This document shows positions 43,228 through 52,730 of a stretch of DNA of 64,000 bases, piece after piece; within the stretch, counting starts at the first letter, position 1, and every line of letters starts with the position of its first letter. The notes under the pieces are model-generated. The model saw only the letters and a program-made list of their open reading frames with translations, was not told the DNA's origin and made no database searches. Location: positions 558,001 through 622,000 of the forward strand of contig NZ_CP046507.1 in NCBI RefSeq assembly GCF_009741445.1, given 5' to 3'. The DNA comes from Mycobacterium avium subsp. avium. GTDB taxonomy: Bacteria; Actinomycetota; Actinomycetes; Mycobacteriales; Mycobacteriaceae. The position numbers and the translations under genes were made by a program.

Positions 43228-43947
43228 ATGACATCGGCCACCCCCACTGACGCCAAACCGGAGGCCCGCGTTCTCGTCGTCGACGACGAGGCCAACATCG
43301 TCGAACTGCTCTCGGTGAGCCTGAAATTCCAGGGGTTCGAGGTCCACACCGCCACCAACGGCGCCCAAGCCCTGGACCGGGCGCGCGAGGCCCGTCCCGA
43401 CGCGGTGATCCTGGACGTGATGATGCCCGGCATGGACGGGTTCGGGGTGCTGCGCCGGCTGCGCGCCGACGGCATCGACGCGCCCGCGTTGTTCCTCACG
43501 GCGCGAGATTCCTTGCAGGACAAGATCGCCGGGCTGACCCTGGGCGGCGACGACTACGTGACCAAACCGTTCAGCTTGGAAGAGGTGGTCGCCCGGCTGC
43601 GGGTCATCCTGCGGCGCGCCGGCAAGGGCGGGGCCGAACCACGCAGCGCCCGACTGACTTTCGCCGACATCGAACTCGATGAGGAAACCCACGAAGTGTG
43701 GAAGGCCGGTCAACCGGTCTCGCTGTCGCCGACCGAATTCACGCTGCTGCGCTACTTTGTCATCAACGCGGGCACGGTGTTGAGCAAGCCGAAGATCCTC
43801 GACCACGTGTGGCGCTACGACTTCGGAGGTGACGTCAATGTCGTCGAGTCCTACGTGTCGTACCTGCGCCGCAAGATCGACACCGGCGAGAAGCGGCTGC
43901 TGCACACGCTGCGCGGCGTCGGCTATGTGCTGCGGGAACCGCGCTGA
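43228..43947 (+). CDS. phoP: Response regulator PhoP
   Basis: The 239-aa OmpR-type regulator has a receiver domain (about 14-127) with acidic DDE at 19-21, the phospho-acceptor Asp63 in ILDVMMPGMD, Thr of FLTARD and Lys in DDYVTKPF, then a winged-helix domain (about 145-237) with the recognition segment DVNVVESYVSYLRRKID. The Ser of YVSYL, the residue changed in attenuated M. tuberculosis H37Ra (S219L), is intact here. PhoP controls complex-lipid synthesis, ESX-1 secretion and pH response in M. tuberculosis. ATG 43228 gives a start a few residues shorter than H37Rv PhoP. phoR follows after 40 bp. Confidence 0.96.
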   Translation: MTSATPTDAKPEARVLVVDDEANIVELLSVSLKFQGFEVHTATNGAQALDRAREARPDAVILDVMMPGMDGFGVLRRLRADGIDAPALFLTARDSLQDKIAGLTLGGDDYVTKPFSLEEVVARLRVILRRAGKGGAEPRSARLTFADIELDEETHEVWKAGQPVSLSPTEFTLLRYFVINAGTVLSKPKILDHVWRYDFGGDVNVVESYVSYLRRKIDTGEKRLLHTLRGVGYVLREPR

Positions 43948-43987
43948 GCGCGCGCTCGGCCACCGGCGGTAGCGAGGAATCGGTCAG

Positions 43988-45424
43988 ATGGTGGTGACAA
44001 GGCCTCGACGCGGACTACCCCTGCGGGTGGGGCTGGTCGCCGCCACCCTGGCCCTGGTCGCCTGCGGTCTGGCCGTCTCCGGCATCGCGGTCACGTCGAT
44101 CCTGCGGCACAGCCTGGTCAGCCGCATCGACTCCACCCTGCTCGACGCCTCCCGCGGCTGGGCGCAGGCACCGCGGCGCCAGTCGTCCTCGGCCTACGAG
44201 GGCCCGGACCCGGGCCGCCCGCCGTCGAAGTTCTACGTGCGCGGCGTCAGCACCGACGGGACGCCGTTCACCGCCATCAACGACCGCAACGCCGAACCGG
44301 CGCTGCCCGCCAACAACGACGTCGGACCCAACCCGACGACGTTGCCCTCGGTGAACGGTTCGGACATCCAGTGGCGCGCCGTGTCGGTGCGCGGCCCGCA
44401 CGGGCTGACCACGGTGGCCATCGACCTGTCCGACGTCCAGCACACCGTCAGCTCGCTGGTCTGGCTGCAGATCGGCATCGGGGTCGCGGTGCTGGCCGTG
44501 GTGGGCATCGCCAGCTTCGCGGTGGTGCAGCGCAGCCTGCGGCCGCTGGTCGAAGTCGAACAGACCGCGGCGGCGATCGCTGCCGGCCAGCTGGATCGCC
44601 GTGTGCCGGAACGTGATCCGCGCACCGAGGTGGGCCGGCTTTCGCTCGCGCTCAACGGCATGCTCGCGCAGATCCAGCAGGCGCTGGCGTCCTCGGAGTC
44701 CTCGGCCGAAAAGGCCCGCGGCTCCGAGGACCGGATGCGGCGCTTCATCACCGACGCCAGCCACGAGCTGCGCACCCCGCTGACCACCATCCGGGGATTC
44801 GCCGAACTGTATCGCCAGGGCGCGGCCCGCGACGTCGCGATGTTGTTGTCGCGCATCGAAAGTGAGGCCTCGCGGATGGGCCTGCTGGTCGACGACCTGC
44901 TGCTGCTGGCCCGGCTGGACGTGCAGCGGCCGCTGGAACACCACCGGGTGGACCTGCTGGCGCTGGCCAGCGACGCCGTGCACGACGCGCAGGCGATGGA
45001 CCCCAAGCGCACCATCACCCTGGAGGTCCTCGACGGCCCCGGCACCCCGGAGGTGTTCGGCGACGAGCCCCGCATCCGGCAGGTGCTGGGCAACCTGATC
45101 GCCAACGCCCTGCAGCACACCCCGGAAAGCGCCGACGTCACGGTGCGGGTGGGCACCGACGGCGACGACGCGGTCCTCGAGGTCGCCGACCGGGGTCCCG
45201 GAATGAACGAGCAGGACGCGTCGCGGGTGTTCGAGCGGTTCTACCGCACCGACTCGTCAAGGGCGCGGGCCAGCGGCGGTACCGGGCTGGGGCTGTCCAT
45301 CGTCGAGTCGCTGGTGCGCGCGCACGGCGGCACCGTCGGCGTGACGACCGCGCCCGGCCAGGGTTGCTGCTTCCGGGTGACGTTGCCGCGGATCAGCGAC
45401 GTGCCCGCGGTTCAGGCCAGCTGA
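43988..45424 (+). CDS. phoR: Sensor histidine kinase PhoR
   Basis: The 478-aa sensor has TM1 (about 13-35), a periplasmic loop of ~120 residues (36-157), TM2 (about 158-180), a HAMP segment with [13 protein letters not shown], the dimerisation box [13 protein letters not shown] with His259 as phospho-acceptor, and an ATPase domain with the N-box [18 protein letters not shown] and GTGLGLSI. The His number equals that of M. tuberculosis PhoR. It phosphorylates PhoP. ATG 43988 (MVVTRPRRG) has AGCGAGGAA upstream. Its 3' end overlaps the facing HIT gene by 13 bp. Confidence 0.95.
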   Translation: MVVTRPRRGLPLRVGLVAATLALVACGLAVSGIAVTSILRHSLVSRIDSTLLDASRGWAQAPRRQSSSAYEGPDPGRPPSKFYVRGVSTDGTPFTAINDRNAEPALPANNDVGPNPTTLPSVNGSDIQWRAVSVRGPHGLTTVAIDLSDVQHTVSSLVWLQIGIGVAVLAVVGIASFAVVQRSLRPLVEVEQTAAAIAAGQLDRRVPERDPRTEVGRLSLALNGMLAQIQQALASSESSAEKARGSEDRMRRFITDASHELRTPLTTIRGFAELYRQGAARDVAMLLSRIESEASRMGLLVDDLLLLARLDVQRPLEHHRVDLLALASDAVHDAQAMDPKRTITLEVLDGPGTPEVFGDEPRIRQVLGNLIANALQHTPESADVTVRVGTDGDDAVLEVADRGPGMNEQDASRVFERFYRTDSSRARASGGTGLGLSIVESLVRAHGGTVGVTTAPGQGCCFRVTLPRISDVPAVQAS

Positions 45425-45816
45425 GCCAGGGCCGCCCTGATCTTGGCCTGGGCCTCGTCCAGGGACTCCGGGGAAGGGTTGCGGTCCACGTTGGCGAAGC
45501 CGAAGTCGCTGAGGCTGCGGGTGGGGAAGACGTGCACGTGCAGGTGCGGCACCTCCAGCCCGGCGATGATCAGGCCGGACCGTTCGGTCCGGAACGCCTT
45601 GCACACGGCCTTGCCGATCAGCTGGCTGACACCCATGACCCGGTTGAAGGCCGCGCTGTCCACGTCCTGCCAGTTGTCGATCTCCTCGCGCGGCACCACC
45701 AGCGTGTGGCCCTGCGTCATCGGCTCGATCGTCAGGAATGCGACGACGTCGTCGTCCTCGTAGACGAAGCGGCCGGGGAGTTCGCGGTTGATGATCTTGG
45801 TGAAGATCGACGCCAT
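45412..45816 (-). CDS. HIT-family nucleotide hydrolase/transferase
   Basis: The 134-aa protein has the histidine triad HLHVHVF near residue 92, with [24 protein letters not shown] and [12 protein letters not shown] typical of the HIT fold. Related enzymes cleave AMP-lysyl or dinucleotide substrates. A specific one is not known here. Position matches recalled Rv0759c. ATG 45816 follows a GGGCCC context without a strong SD. It ends the minus-strand cyp51 cluster and overlaps phoR by 13 bp, so their transcripts are convergent. Confidence 0.88.
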   Translation of the reverse strand: MASIFTKIINRELPGRFVYEDDDVVAFLTIEPMTQGHTLVVPREEIDNWQDVDSAAFNRVMGVSQLIGKAVCKAFRTERSGLIIAGLEVPHLHVHVFPTRSLSDFGFANVDRNPSPESLDEAQAKIRAALAQLA

Positions 45817-45850
45817 GGGCCCAGCATAGGTGCGCCGGATTCGGCGCGGC

Positions 45851-46273
45851 TCACGACTCCTGGCCGAACTGCATCATGTCCAGGTTCCAGTACCCGCGCA
45901 TGTTGGTGATCAGCCCCGCCTCGTCGACCTTGTAGGTGAACACCCCGCGTACCGAGCTGGTGACGCCGCCGTCGAACCTGCTGTTGAGCACCAGGATGTG
46001 GGCGATCTCGTCGGGCGACGACGACGGGAAGGTCTCCTCGCAGGTGATGGAGAGCTGGTTGGCCGCGATGTTGGCGTCGAAGAACGCGCCGACGGCCTCC
46101 TTGCCGCGGACCCCGGTGCCGTCCGGGTTGGTGACGGACTTGCCGATCGGGTCCTCGATGACGACGTCGTCGGACATCAACGCCAACCAGCCCGCCCGGT
46201 CGTGCGCCTGCACGCACCGCCACGAGGCCTGCGACGCGGCCAGCGCCGGGGATGCCGCTGCGGTTTCGGTCAT
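45851..46273 (-). CDS. SnoaL/ketosteroid-isomerase-like protein (recalled Rv0760c)
   Basis: The 140-aa NTF2-like protein resembles the small fold of delta5-3-ketosteroid isomerase and Snoa[27 protein letters not shown], then [19 protein letters not shown] and the C-terminal [14 protein letters not shown]. The M. tuberculosis orthologue was shown to bind steroid-like ligands but without clear isomerase activity. Asp35-Asp36 in SDDVVIEDP occupy the usual polar rim. ATG 46273 follows AGGAGTACAG. It is 69 bp downstream of adhB and 35 bp before the HIT gene. Confidence 0.85.
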   Translation of the reverse strand: MTETAAASPALAASQASWRCVQAHDRAGWLALMSDDVVIEDPIGKSVTNPDGTGVRGKEAVGAFFDANIAANQLSITCEETFPSSSPDEIAHILVLNSRFDGGVTSSVRGVFTYKVDEAGLITNMRGYWNLDMMQFGQES

Positions 46274-46342
46274 CTGTACTCCTGATGTTGCGCACCCCAT
46301 GGCGCCGATTCGTCCCGGCGCCAAGGGGTGGCCGAAAACGGG

Positions 46343-47470
46343 TTACCGGTCGGCGTCGGTGTAGCGGATGACGCCGCGAATGTTCTTGCCGTCCAACATG
46401 TCCTGGTAGCCGTCGTTGATCTGCTCGAGCCGGTACTGGCGGGTGATCATGTCGTCCAGGTTGAGCTTGCCGGCCTTGTACATCGACAGCAGCTGCGGGA
46501 TGTCGTACTGCGGGTTGCCGCCACCAAAGATGGTGCCCTGCAAGTTCTTCTGCATCAGGGTCAGCATCGCCAGGTTCAGCGTCACGTTGGTGTCCAGCAG
46601 GCTGCCGATGGCGGTCAGCACGCAGGTGCCGCCCTTCTGGGTGATGTTCAGGTAGTTGTCGACGTCGGCGCCCTGCAGCTCGCCCACGGTGACCACGACC
46701 TTGTGGGCCATCAGGCCGTAGGTCACCTCGGCCATGCCGGCCATGGCGGCCATGATGTCGGGGTAGACGTGGGTGGCGCCGAACTTCAGTGCCTGGTCGC
46801 GCTTCCACTCCACCGGGTCGATCGCGAAGATGTAGCGGGCGCCGGCGTTGACCGCGCCCTGCAGCGCCGCCATGCCCACGCCGCCGACGCCGACAATGGC
46901 GACGTCCTGGCCCGGCCGGATGTCGGCGGTGCGGACCGCCGACCCGTAACCGGTGGTGACGCCGCAGCCGACCAGCGCGGCCACCTCGAACGGGATCGAC
47001 GGGTCGATCTTCACCACCGAGCTGCGGTGCACCACCATGTACGGAGAAAACGTGCCCAGCAGCGTCATGGGGTAGACGTTCTGGCCGCGGGCCTGGATGC
47101 GGAAGGTCCCGTCGGACACCGCTTCGCCGCCCAGCAGACCCGCACCCAGGTCACACAGGTTGCGCATGCCCGCCTGGCAGGTCGGACACGAGCCGCAGGA
47201 CGGGATGAACGACAGCACCACGTGGTCGCCCGGGGCGATGTCCTCGACGCCGGGGCCGACCTCGGTGACGATGCCCGCGCCCTCGTGCCCGCCGAGCACC
47301 GGGAAGCCGGCCATCGGGATGCCGCCGGTGACGAGGTGATGGTCGGAGTGGCACATGCCCGCCGCTTCCATCTGGATCTTGACCTCATGCGCTTGCGGGT
47401 CGCCGATCTCGATTTCCTCGATGGACCAGGGCTGGTTGAACTCCCAGATCAGTGCGCCTTTTGTCTTCAC
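46343..47470 (-). CDS. adhB: Zinc-containing alcohol dehydrogenase AdhB
   Basis: The 375-aa zinc-dependent MDR enzyme has the catalytic zinc ligands Cys-His in GMCHSDHH and GHEGAG, the structural zinc cluster CGSCPTCQAGMRNLC, and the nucleotide loop VGVGGVGMAALQG (about 195-207). Length equals M. tuberculosis AdhB. It resembles NDMA-dependent and class III-type enzymes and probably oxidises medium- or long-chain alcohols. ATG 47470 has no strong SD in the preceding bases, and a 222-bp gap holding a hairpin separates it from Rv0762c, so adhB may have its own promoter. Confidence 0.94.
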   Translation of the reverse strand: MKTKGALIWEFNQPWSIEEIEIGDPQAHEVKIQMEAAGMCHSDHHLVTGGIPMAGFPVLGGHEGAGIVTEVGPGVEDIAPGDHVVLSFIPSCGSCPTCQAGMRNLCDLGAGLLGGEAVSDGTFRIQARGQNVYPMTLLGTFSPYMVVHRSSVVKIDPSIPFEVAALVGCGVTTGYGSAVRTADIRPGQDVAIVGVGGVGMAALQGAVNAGARYIFAIDPVEWKRDQALKFGATHVYPDIMAAMAGMAEVTYGLMAHKVVVTVGELQGADVDNYLNITQKGGTCVLTAIGSLLDTNVTLNLAMLTLMQKNLQGTIFGGGNPQYDIPQLLSMYKAGKLNLDDMITRQYRLEQINDGYQDMLDGKNIRGVIRYTDADR

Positions 47471-47540
47471 GATGGTCCTGACCCCATTTCGCCTTTGAAT
47501 TGAGACCGACCGGCCCCTTCATGCCGGCCAGCTAGGTGAC

Positions 47541-47557
47541 GGGTGCCACAGGCACCC
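47541..47557. terminator. Hairpin between the SnoaL-like gene and adhB
   Basis: GGGTGCC-ACA-GGCACCC is a perfect 7-bp inverted repeat with a 3-nt loop, followed by no U-tract. It lies 136 bp past the Rv0762c stop and 71 bp before adhB. It could end most cluster transcripts or act as a processing or regulatory hairpin before adhB. Confidence 0.4.
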
Positions 47558-47692
47558 TTGTCGCGTCAGCATAGCGCGTGCAACGAATCAAATGCTTGGT
47601 TGGTACCCGCGGCGATCGCAAGCGCGGCGGAGCCGGGCGCCGCGGGTCGCCGCCATCGACACCGCGGCGATCTTCTGCGGGGCGATCGGTGT

Positions 47693-48241
47693 TCACCAGA
47701 TCGGAACGGGCGCCTGGCCGAGCGGGTAGTAGCCCGGCAGCTTCTCGCCGGCGACGCTGCGCTCGATCCGCTTCTGCATGCCCGCGGACAGATCGCCGGA
47801 TTCGATGAGCTTGCCGAACATCTTCGCGACGTGACCGAAGTCGAAGAAGTCGCGCTGCCATTCGATGAGGTTGTCGCTGTTGAGCCGAAACCAGCTGCCG
47901 CCGATGCCGTAGATCTCGTCCTGGGTGCCGTCGGCCTTGTTGACGATCTGCTTCCAGAAGCCGACGATCTCGCCCTGCTTCTCGTCGATGAGCACCTTCT
48001 GGTATTCGTAGACCCAGTTCTCCAGGCCTTCCATCTCCAAACCCAGTGCGATATCCCGGATTTCGTCGACCCCGACGCACATCACGTCTTCCTTGGGGCC
48101 GATGTTCCAGCCGTAGGTGGCGTCCTTGGCGTAGAAGTCCGCCAGCGGCCGCCAGTCTCCGGCCTTCTCACAGTCCTTGTTGGCCTGCAACCAGCGGTCG
48201 ACCCAGGCCTCGAGTTCTTCGCGTGACGCCGTTGCTGTCAT
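47693..48241 (-). CDS. SnoaL-like protein (recalled Rv0762c)
   Basis: The 182-aa protein has an NTF2-like fold: FYAKDATYGWNIGPKEDVMCVG, VNKADGTQDEIYGIGGSWFR and the C-terminal PGYYPLGQAPVPIW. Its polar residues (Asp39, Tyr43, Trp45) lie where SnoaL-type cyclases and dehydratases bind a ligand. The function is not known. It is placed 3 bp after the ferredoxin gene stop, so it is coupled to the P450 redox module. ATG 48241 has AAGAAAGAAG upstream. Confidence 0.82.
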   Translation of the reverse strand: MTATASREELEAWVDRWLQANKDCEKAGDWRPLADFYAKDATYGWNIGPKEDVMCVGVDEIRDIALGLEMEGLENWVYEYQKVLIDEKQGEIVGFWKQIVNKADGTQDEIYGIGGSWFRLNSDNLIEWQRDFFDFGHVAKMFGKLIESGDLSAGMQKRIERSVAGEKLPGYYPLGQAPVPIW

Positions 48242-48244
48242 GGG

Positions 48245-48466
<222 letters not shown>

Positions 48467-49822
48467 TTACGCATTGCGCTTGCGGTAGCGGACCTTCGCC
48501 GGCCGGGCGAGCTGCACCACCATCTTGGAGTGGTCGTTGCGGTAGCTGTCCGCGGGTTGCGCCATCTCGAAGTCGTACTCGCGCAACAGGACCGAGAAGA
48601 TCGCCTTGATCTGCATCTGCGCGAACGCCGCACCCACACAACGGTGCCGGCCCGCGCCGAACGGAATCCAGGTCCACCGGTTGACGATGTCGGCCTGCTC
48701 GGGCTTGTTGTAGCGGTCGGGCTTGAACGCGTCCGGGTCGGGAAAGTCCTCCGGGATGCGGTTGCTGATCGCCGGGGAGGCCGCGACGTAGTCGCCCTCG
48801 TGGATGGGGAAGCCCTCGACCTCGAACTCGCCCTTGGCCACCCGCATCAGGATGATCAGCGGCGGGTGCAGCCGCAGCGTCTCCTTGACCACGTTGTCGA
48901 GCTTCGGAATCGACCGCAGCGCATGGAAACTCACCTCCTGGCCGTCGGCGTAGAGCTCCTCGAGCTCGGCCAGCACCTCGGCGTACACGTCTGGATGGCG
49001 GATCAACTCGATCAGCGTCCACGCCGAGGTCCCGGAACTGGTGTGGTGCCCGGCGAACATCAGCGAGATGAACATCCCGGTGATCTCGTCGGCGGAGAAC
49101 CGCGGCTTGCCGTCCTCGTCCTTGATCGACACCAGCACGTCGAGCATGTCGCGGTCGGCCTTGTCCTTGGGCGGGTTGGCCAGCCGCTGGTCCATGATCT
49201 CCTGCACCAGCGCAACGAGTTTCACCCGCGCCTCGTCGCGTCGTTTGAAGCTCTCGATCGGCAGGTAGGGATCGACGTAGCACAGCGGGTCGGTGCCGCG
49301 TTCCAGGTCGTGGTAGTACTCGGCGAACCGGTGGTCGAGCTGCTCGCGGAACTTCAGCCCGATCAGGCACGCCGTCGAGGTGTAGATGGTCAGCTCGGCG
49401 AAGAAGTCGAGCAGCTCGATCTCGCCCTCGTCCCCCCAGTCGGCGATCATCTTCTTGACCTCGCCCTCGATGGTGCTGGCGTGGCCCTTCATCTGCTCGC
49501 CGCGCAGCGCCGAGTTGTGCAGCATCTCCTTGCGCCGCTCGGGGCTGGCGTCGAACACCACGCCCTTGCCGAAGATCGGCGTCATGAACGGATACGCCTC
49601 GGCCTGGTCGAGATCCTCGTCGGCGGAGCGGAAGAAGAACTCGTTGGCCTGGGCGCCCGAGAGCAGGATGACGTGCTTGTCCACCAGCTGGAACCAGCCG
49701 ACGTCGCCGCACTCGTCGCGCACGCGCTGCATCAAACCGATTGGGTCGGTGCGGAATTCCTCGAGGTGGCCGTGTTCTTCCTCGCCGCCGGAAACCCGGG
49801 GCACCACGGTGCTGGTCGTCAT
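48467..49822 (-). CDS. cyp51: Sterol 14alpha-demethylase CYP51
   Basis: The 451-aa P450 is near-identical in layout to M. tuberculosis CYP51 (451 aa): I-helix MFAGHHTSSGTSAW (about 256-268), ExxR in ETLRLHPP, and the heme loop FGAGRHRCVGAAFAQ with its Cys near residue 394. It removes the 14alpha-methyl of lanosterol-type sterols in vitro. The natural mycobacterial substrate is unknown because these bacteria do not make sterols de novo. The ATG at 49822 overlaps the stop of the SDR gene (ATGA). Azole antifungals bind the family. Confidence 0.95.
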   Translation of the reverse strand: MTTSTVVPRVSGGEEEHGHLEEFRTDPIGLMQRVRDECGDVGWFQLVDKHVILLSGAQANEFFFRSADEDLDQAEAYPFMTPIFGKGVVFDASPERRKEMLHNSALRGEQMKGHASTIEGEVKKMIADWGDEGEIELLDFFAELTIYTSTACLIGLKFREQLDHRFAEYYHDLERGTDPLCYVDPYLPIESFKRRDEARVKLVALVQEIMDQRLANPPKDKADRDMLDVLVSIKDEDGKPRFSADEITGMFISLMFAGHHTSSGTSAWTLIELIRHPDVYAEVLAELEELYADGQEVSFHALRSIPKLDNVVKETLRLHPPLIILMRVAKGEFEVEGFPIHEGDYVAASPAISNRIPEDFPDPDAFKPDRYNKPEQADIVNRWTWIPFGAGRHRCVGAAFAQMQIKAIFSVLLREYDFEMAQPADSYRNDHSKMVVQLARPAKVRYRKRNA

Positions 49823-50646
49823 TGTCCTGGCATCCCCTCTTCGCCGAGTGCGAGCTTCTGGCGATCCTTGTTGTCCGCCAACGGCGCTTCGGGCTGAAGC
49901 TCCATGTTCGCGATGAAGCCGCCGCGCGGTGTCTCGGCGACGAACGTGATGGCTCGCGCCAGGTCCGCCGCGCGCAGGAAGTAGTCGTGGCGTGCCTGGC
50001 CCCATTTGGCCCAGTCCTCCAGGGCCGGGCCGATCTTCTCGGCCGGCAGGCTCCATCCCATCGCCGTCTTCGTCGGCCCCGGGTGCACGACCGAGGCCCG
50101 CACCCCGGTGCCCTCGAGCTCCATCTGGAAGTTGTTGACCATCGCCACCAGCGCGGCCTTGGCCGCGCCGTAGGCGCCCATGTGCGGCCGCTGGCGCAGG
50201 GCCACGTCGGAGCCGACGAAGATCAGGTCGCCGCGTTGCCGCTTGAGCATGCCCGGCAGCACGGCCGAGGCCAACCGGAAGGCGCCGACCAGATGTATCT
50301 GCAGTTGCGACTCGAATTCGTCGCCCGCGATCTCGGCGAGCTTGCCGAAGTAGGTGTCGCCCGCGCCGGCGACCAGCACCTCAATGTCGCCCAGCGCGTC
50401 CACCGCCTGTGCGACAAAGGATTTCACCGAGTTCGGGTCGGTGACGTCCAGGTGGAATCCCACCGCTTCGCCGCCGTCGGCGTTGATCTTGCCGACGATG
50501 TCGTTGAGCTTCTCCACCCGCCGGGCGCCCAGCGCGACCGGGAAGCCGTGCGCCGCGAGCTCGATCGCGGTGGCCTCGCCGATCCCGGAGGAGGCCCCGG
50601 CCACGATGGCCGGGCGACGTTCGGGCAACGGATCAAACCGGGGCAT
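49819..50646 (-). CDS. Short-chain dehydrogenase (recalled Rv0765c)
   Basis: The 275-aa SDR has AGASSGIGEATA near residue 17, VAGAGD in place of NNAG, the catalytic-type Ser in VGSDVALRQ and Y-x-x-x-K in YGAAKAALV. It lies between cyp123 and cyp51 and could oxidise or reduce a hydroxylated product of either P450. ATG 50646 abuts the cyp123 stop (TGAATG), and its own stop overlaps the cyp51 ATG, so the three genes are translationally linked. Confidence 0.88.
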   Translation of the reverse strand: MPRFDPLPERRPAIVAGASSGIGEATAIELAAHGFPVALGARRVEKLNDIVGKINADGGEAVGFHLDVTDPNSVKSFVAQAVDALGDIEVLVAGAGDTYFGKLAEIAGDEFESQLQIHLVGAFRLASAVLPGMLKRQRGDLIFVGSDVALRQRPHMGAYGAAKAALVAMVNNFQMELEGTGVRASVVHPGPTKTAMGWSLPAEKIGPALEDWAKWGQARHDYFLRAADLARAITFVAETPRGGFIANMELQPEAPLADNKDRQKLALGEEGMPGQ

Positions 50647-51873
50647 TCAGCGGACCTCCACGCTCATGGGTAGGTGAGCGAATCCGCGGACATTGCTGGA
50701 GTGGACGCGGACGGCGTTGGCCTCGTCCACCTCATATCCGCGGATTCGCTTGAACAACTCGGTGAGCGCAACTCGGGCCTCCATCCGCGCCAGATGCGCG
50801 CCCAGGCAGAAGTGTGCGCCACTACCGAAACTCAACAGTTTGGGCCCGATTTCGCGCCCGATCAGATAATCGTCGGGGTTGTCGAAGACCCGCTCGTCGC
50901 GGTGCCCGGACCCGGGCAACAGCAGCAGGACGTCGCCCTCGGGAATGGTGGTGTCGTACAGGGTCAGCGGCCCGGAGACGGTGCGGGCCAGGATCTGGCT
51001 GGAGGTGTCGTAGCGCAACGTCTCCTCGACCCACAACGGCACCCGGGACAGGTCGTCGTAGACGGGCGTCAGCTGGTCGGGGTTCTTGTGGCCCCAAAAC
51101 GCGGCATTGGCAAGCAGTTTGGTGGTGGTCTCGTTACCGGCGATCACCATCAGGAACATGAACCCGAGCACCTCGTCGTCGGTGAGCCGATCGCCGTCGA
51201 TCTCGGCCTCCAGCAGCGCCGACGTCAGGTCCCCGGTGGGCTTCTTGCGCCGCTCCTCGACCATCCCCTGGTAATAGACGATGAGGTTGAGCGAGGCCTC
51301 GACCGCCTCCGGCGGCACGTCGGTGACCCCCTCCTCGCGGTGCATCACGCCGTCGGCCCAGGCCCGCACCTGAACTCGATCGGCCTGGGGCACACCCATC
51401 AGCTCGGAGATGACGTCCATGGGCAGCTTGCCGGCGAATTCGTCGACATAGTCGACGGCGCCGCCGGCCGCAGAGCCCGCCTTGTCCAGCATGGTGTCGA
51501 GGTGCTGGGTGGCGATCTCGGTGACCCGGGGCTCCAGTTCGCGAATCCGCCTGGGCGTGAACCCCTTCGAGACCAGCGTGCGCAGCCGCAGATGAGCGGG
51601 GTCATCCATCGCCAGGAACGACATCGTCTTGGAGGCGTGCGGGCCGCGGGATGCCGGGTCCAGCGAGACGCCGTACTTGTTGGAAAGCGTTGTGCTGTTG
51701 CGGAATCCCTGCAGCACGTCTTGATGCCGGGACAGCGCCCAGAACTTCAGTTCGTCGTTGCGGTACAGGGGGGCCTCATCGCGAAGCCGCTTGTAGTACG
51801 GGTAGGGGTCTTCGTGGAAGTCGTAATCGTAGGGATCGAGCACCAACTCGTGGTCGCCCACATGGACGGTCAT
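50647..51873 (-). CDS. cyp123: Cytochrome P450 CYP123
   Basis: The 408-aa P450 matches remembered CYP123 (402 aa): heme loop FGSGAHFCLGAHLARMEA, I-helix MVIAGNETTTKLLAN, ExxR in EETLRYDTSSQ. A ~6-residue insertion near DKAGSAAGGAVDYV makes it longer than the M. tuberculosis form. The substrate is unknown, though azoles and fatty acids have been tested in relatives. GTG/ATG 51873 overlaps the TetR stop (ATGA), so the repressor and P450 share one mRNA. No CYP123-specific ferredoxin is present. It may share the cyp51 ferredoxin. Confidence 0.93.
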   Translation of the reverse strand: MTVHVGDHELVLDPYDYDFHEDPYPYYKRLRDEAPLYRNDELKFWALSRHQDVLQGFRNSTTLSNKYGVSLDPASRGPHASKTMSFLAMDDPAHLRLRTLVSKGFTPRRIRELEPRVTEIATQHLDTMLDKAGSAAGGAVDYVDEFAGKLPMDVISELMGVPQADRVQVRAWADGVMHREEGVTDVPPEAVEASLNLIVYYQGMVEERRKKPTGDLTSALLEAEIDGDRLTDDEVLGFMFLMVIAGNETTTKLLANAAFWGHKNPDQLTPVYDDLSRVPLWVEETLRYDTSSQILARTVSGPLTLYDTTIPEGDVLLLLPGSGHRDERVFDNPDDYLIGREIGPKLLSFGSGAHFCLGAHLARMEARVALTELFKRIRGYEVDEANAVRVHSSNVRGFAHLPMSVEVR

Positions 51874-52517
51874 CGTGTGTCTCCAGCCTCTGTCTCTGGG
51901 CTTGCCTGTGTGGTGCCGGTCAGGATGAGCCGCACCACGTAGGCCAGCCGATCGGCGATCTCGCGGTAGCTGAACTCGCCGCTGCCGGCCTGGACCAGCG
52001 CGCCGAAGAACGACATCTCCAGCGCCGACACCGTGGTCGGGTCGGCGTCGGGGCCCATCGCCGAGGTGATCCGGCGGTGGATCTCCACCCCGATCCGGTC
52101 GCGCGCCGCGCGCACCGCGGGATCGGCGCCGCCGCTGAGCAATGCCGTCGTGCAGGCCGCGCTCACCTCCGGCTCGTCGGCGACCACCAGGGCCAGGTGC
52201 CGCAGCACCTGTTCGACCCGGGTCGGCATCGGGTCGTTGACGTCGGTGAAGTAGGGGACCTGGCGCACCAGGTCCAGGTAGACCTCGGCGATCAGGTGGT
52301 TCTTCGACGAGAAGTAGGTGTAGGCGGTGGCGGGGGCGACCTTGGCGCGGGCCGCCACCGCACGCACCGTCAGGTCGGAGTAGGACTTCTCCCGCAGCGT
52401 TTCGATCCCGGCGGCCAGCACCTTGCGGAAGGTCTCCTCCTGGCGCCGGTTGCGCGGCGGCTGACCGGTCTCACCGCCGGCATCGGATGTGATAGTCACC
52501 AGGGCGTCGCTGGACAC
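51870..52517 (-). CDS. TetR-family repressor of the cyp123-cyp51/aldA divergent locus (recalled Rv0767c)
   Basis: The 215-aa regulator has a helix-turn-helix (about 42-61, LTVRAVAARAKVAPATAYTYF) and a helical ligand-binding domain. GTG 52517 is the annotated start, but the palindrome GGACACATGTCC (12 bp) covers it, so repressor binding could block both transcription and translation. A matching palindrome lies at 52671. It heads the minus-strand cluster and is divergent from aldA across 213 bp, a common layout for autoregulated repressors. Confidence 0.88.
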   Translation of the reverse strand: MSSDALVTITSDAGGETGQPPRNRRQEETFRKVLAAGIETLREKSYSDLTVRAVAARAKVAPATAYTYFSSKNHLIAEVYLDLVRQVPYFTDVNDPMPTRVEQVLRHLALVVADEPEVSAACTTALLSGGADPAVRAARDRIGVEIHRRITSAMGPDADPTTVSALEMSFFGALVQAGSGEFSYREIADRLAYVVRLILTGTTQASPETEAGDTR

Positions 52518-52523
52518 ATGTCC
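52512..52523. promoter_or_regulatory. Operator-like palindrome at the TetR start
   Basis: GGACACATGTCC has arms GGACA/TGTCC around a 2-nt centre and spans the GTG start codon of the TetR gene. It has the same arms as the site at 52671. The two are 159 bp apart centre to centre. Confidence 0.7.
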
Positions 52524-52670
52524 AAGCTAGCGGACCGGTTCGCCACGAAGCAAGCCCGATCCGGAAAGACACCGGTTAATCAGCTGTTTTCGCGCCGTTT
52601 CGGGTGGCTTGCCGCGGTCGCCCCTTGCACCGCCTATGGGCGGGAGACTATGGTTCGATCGGACAATATC

Positions 52671-52682
52671 GGACAACTGTCC
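52671..52682. promoter_or_regulatory. Operator-like palindrome upstream of aldA
   Basis: GGACAACTGTCC repeats the GGACA/TGTCC arms 48 bp before the aldA ATG. A further GGACAA copy lies 10 bp upstream (52661-52666) in direct orientation, so the site may be extended. Together with 52512 it suggests one repressor covering both divergent promoters. Confidence 0.7.
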
Positions 52683-52730
52683 ACTAGCTTGGCGGGCCGG
52701 CTTCGACGGTCGCGCAGACGGGAGCACGAG

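Noticed and set aside
51651..52730. Long N-terminal extension of aldA
   Set aside because: The extension runs antisense through cyp123 and the TetR gene and is Arg/Val/Gly-rich. ALDH sequence starts at 52731.
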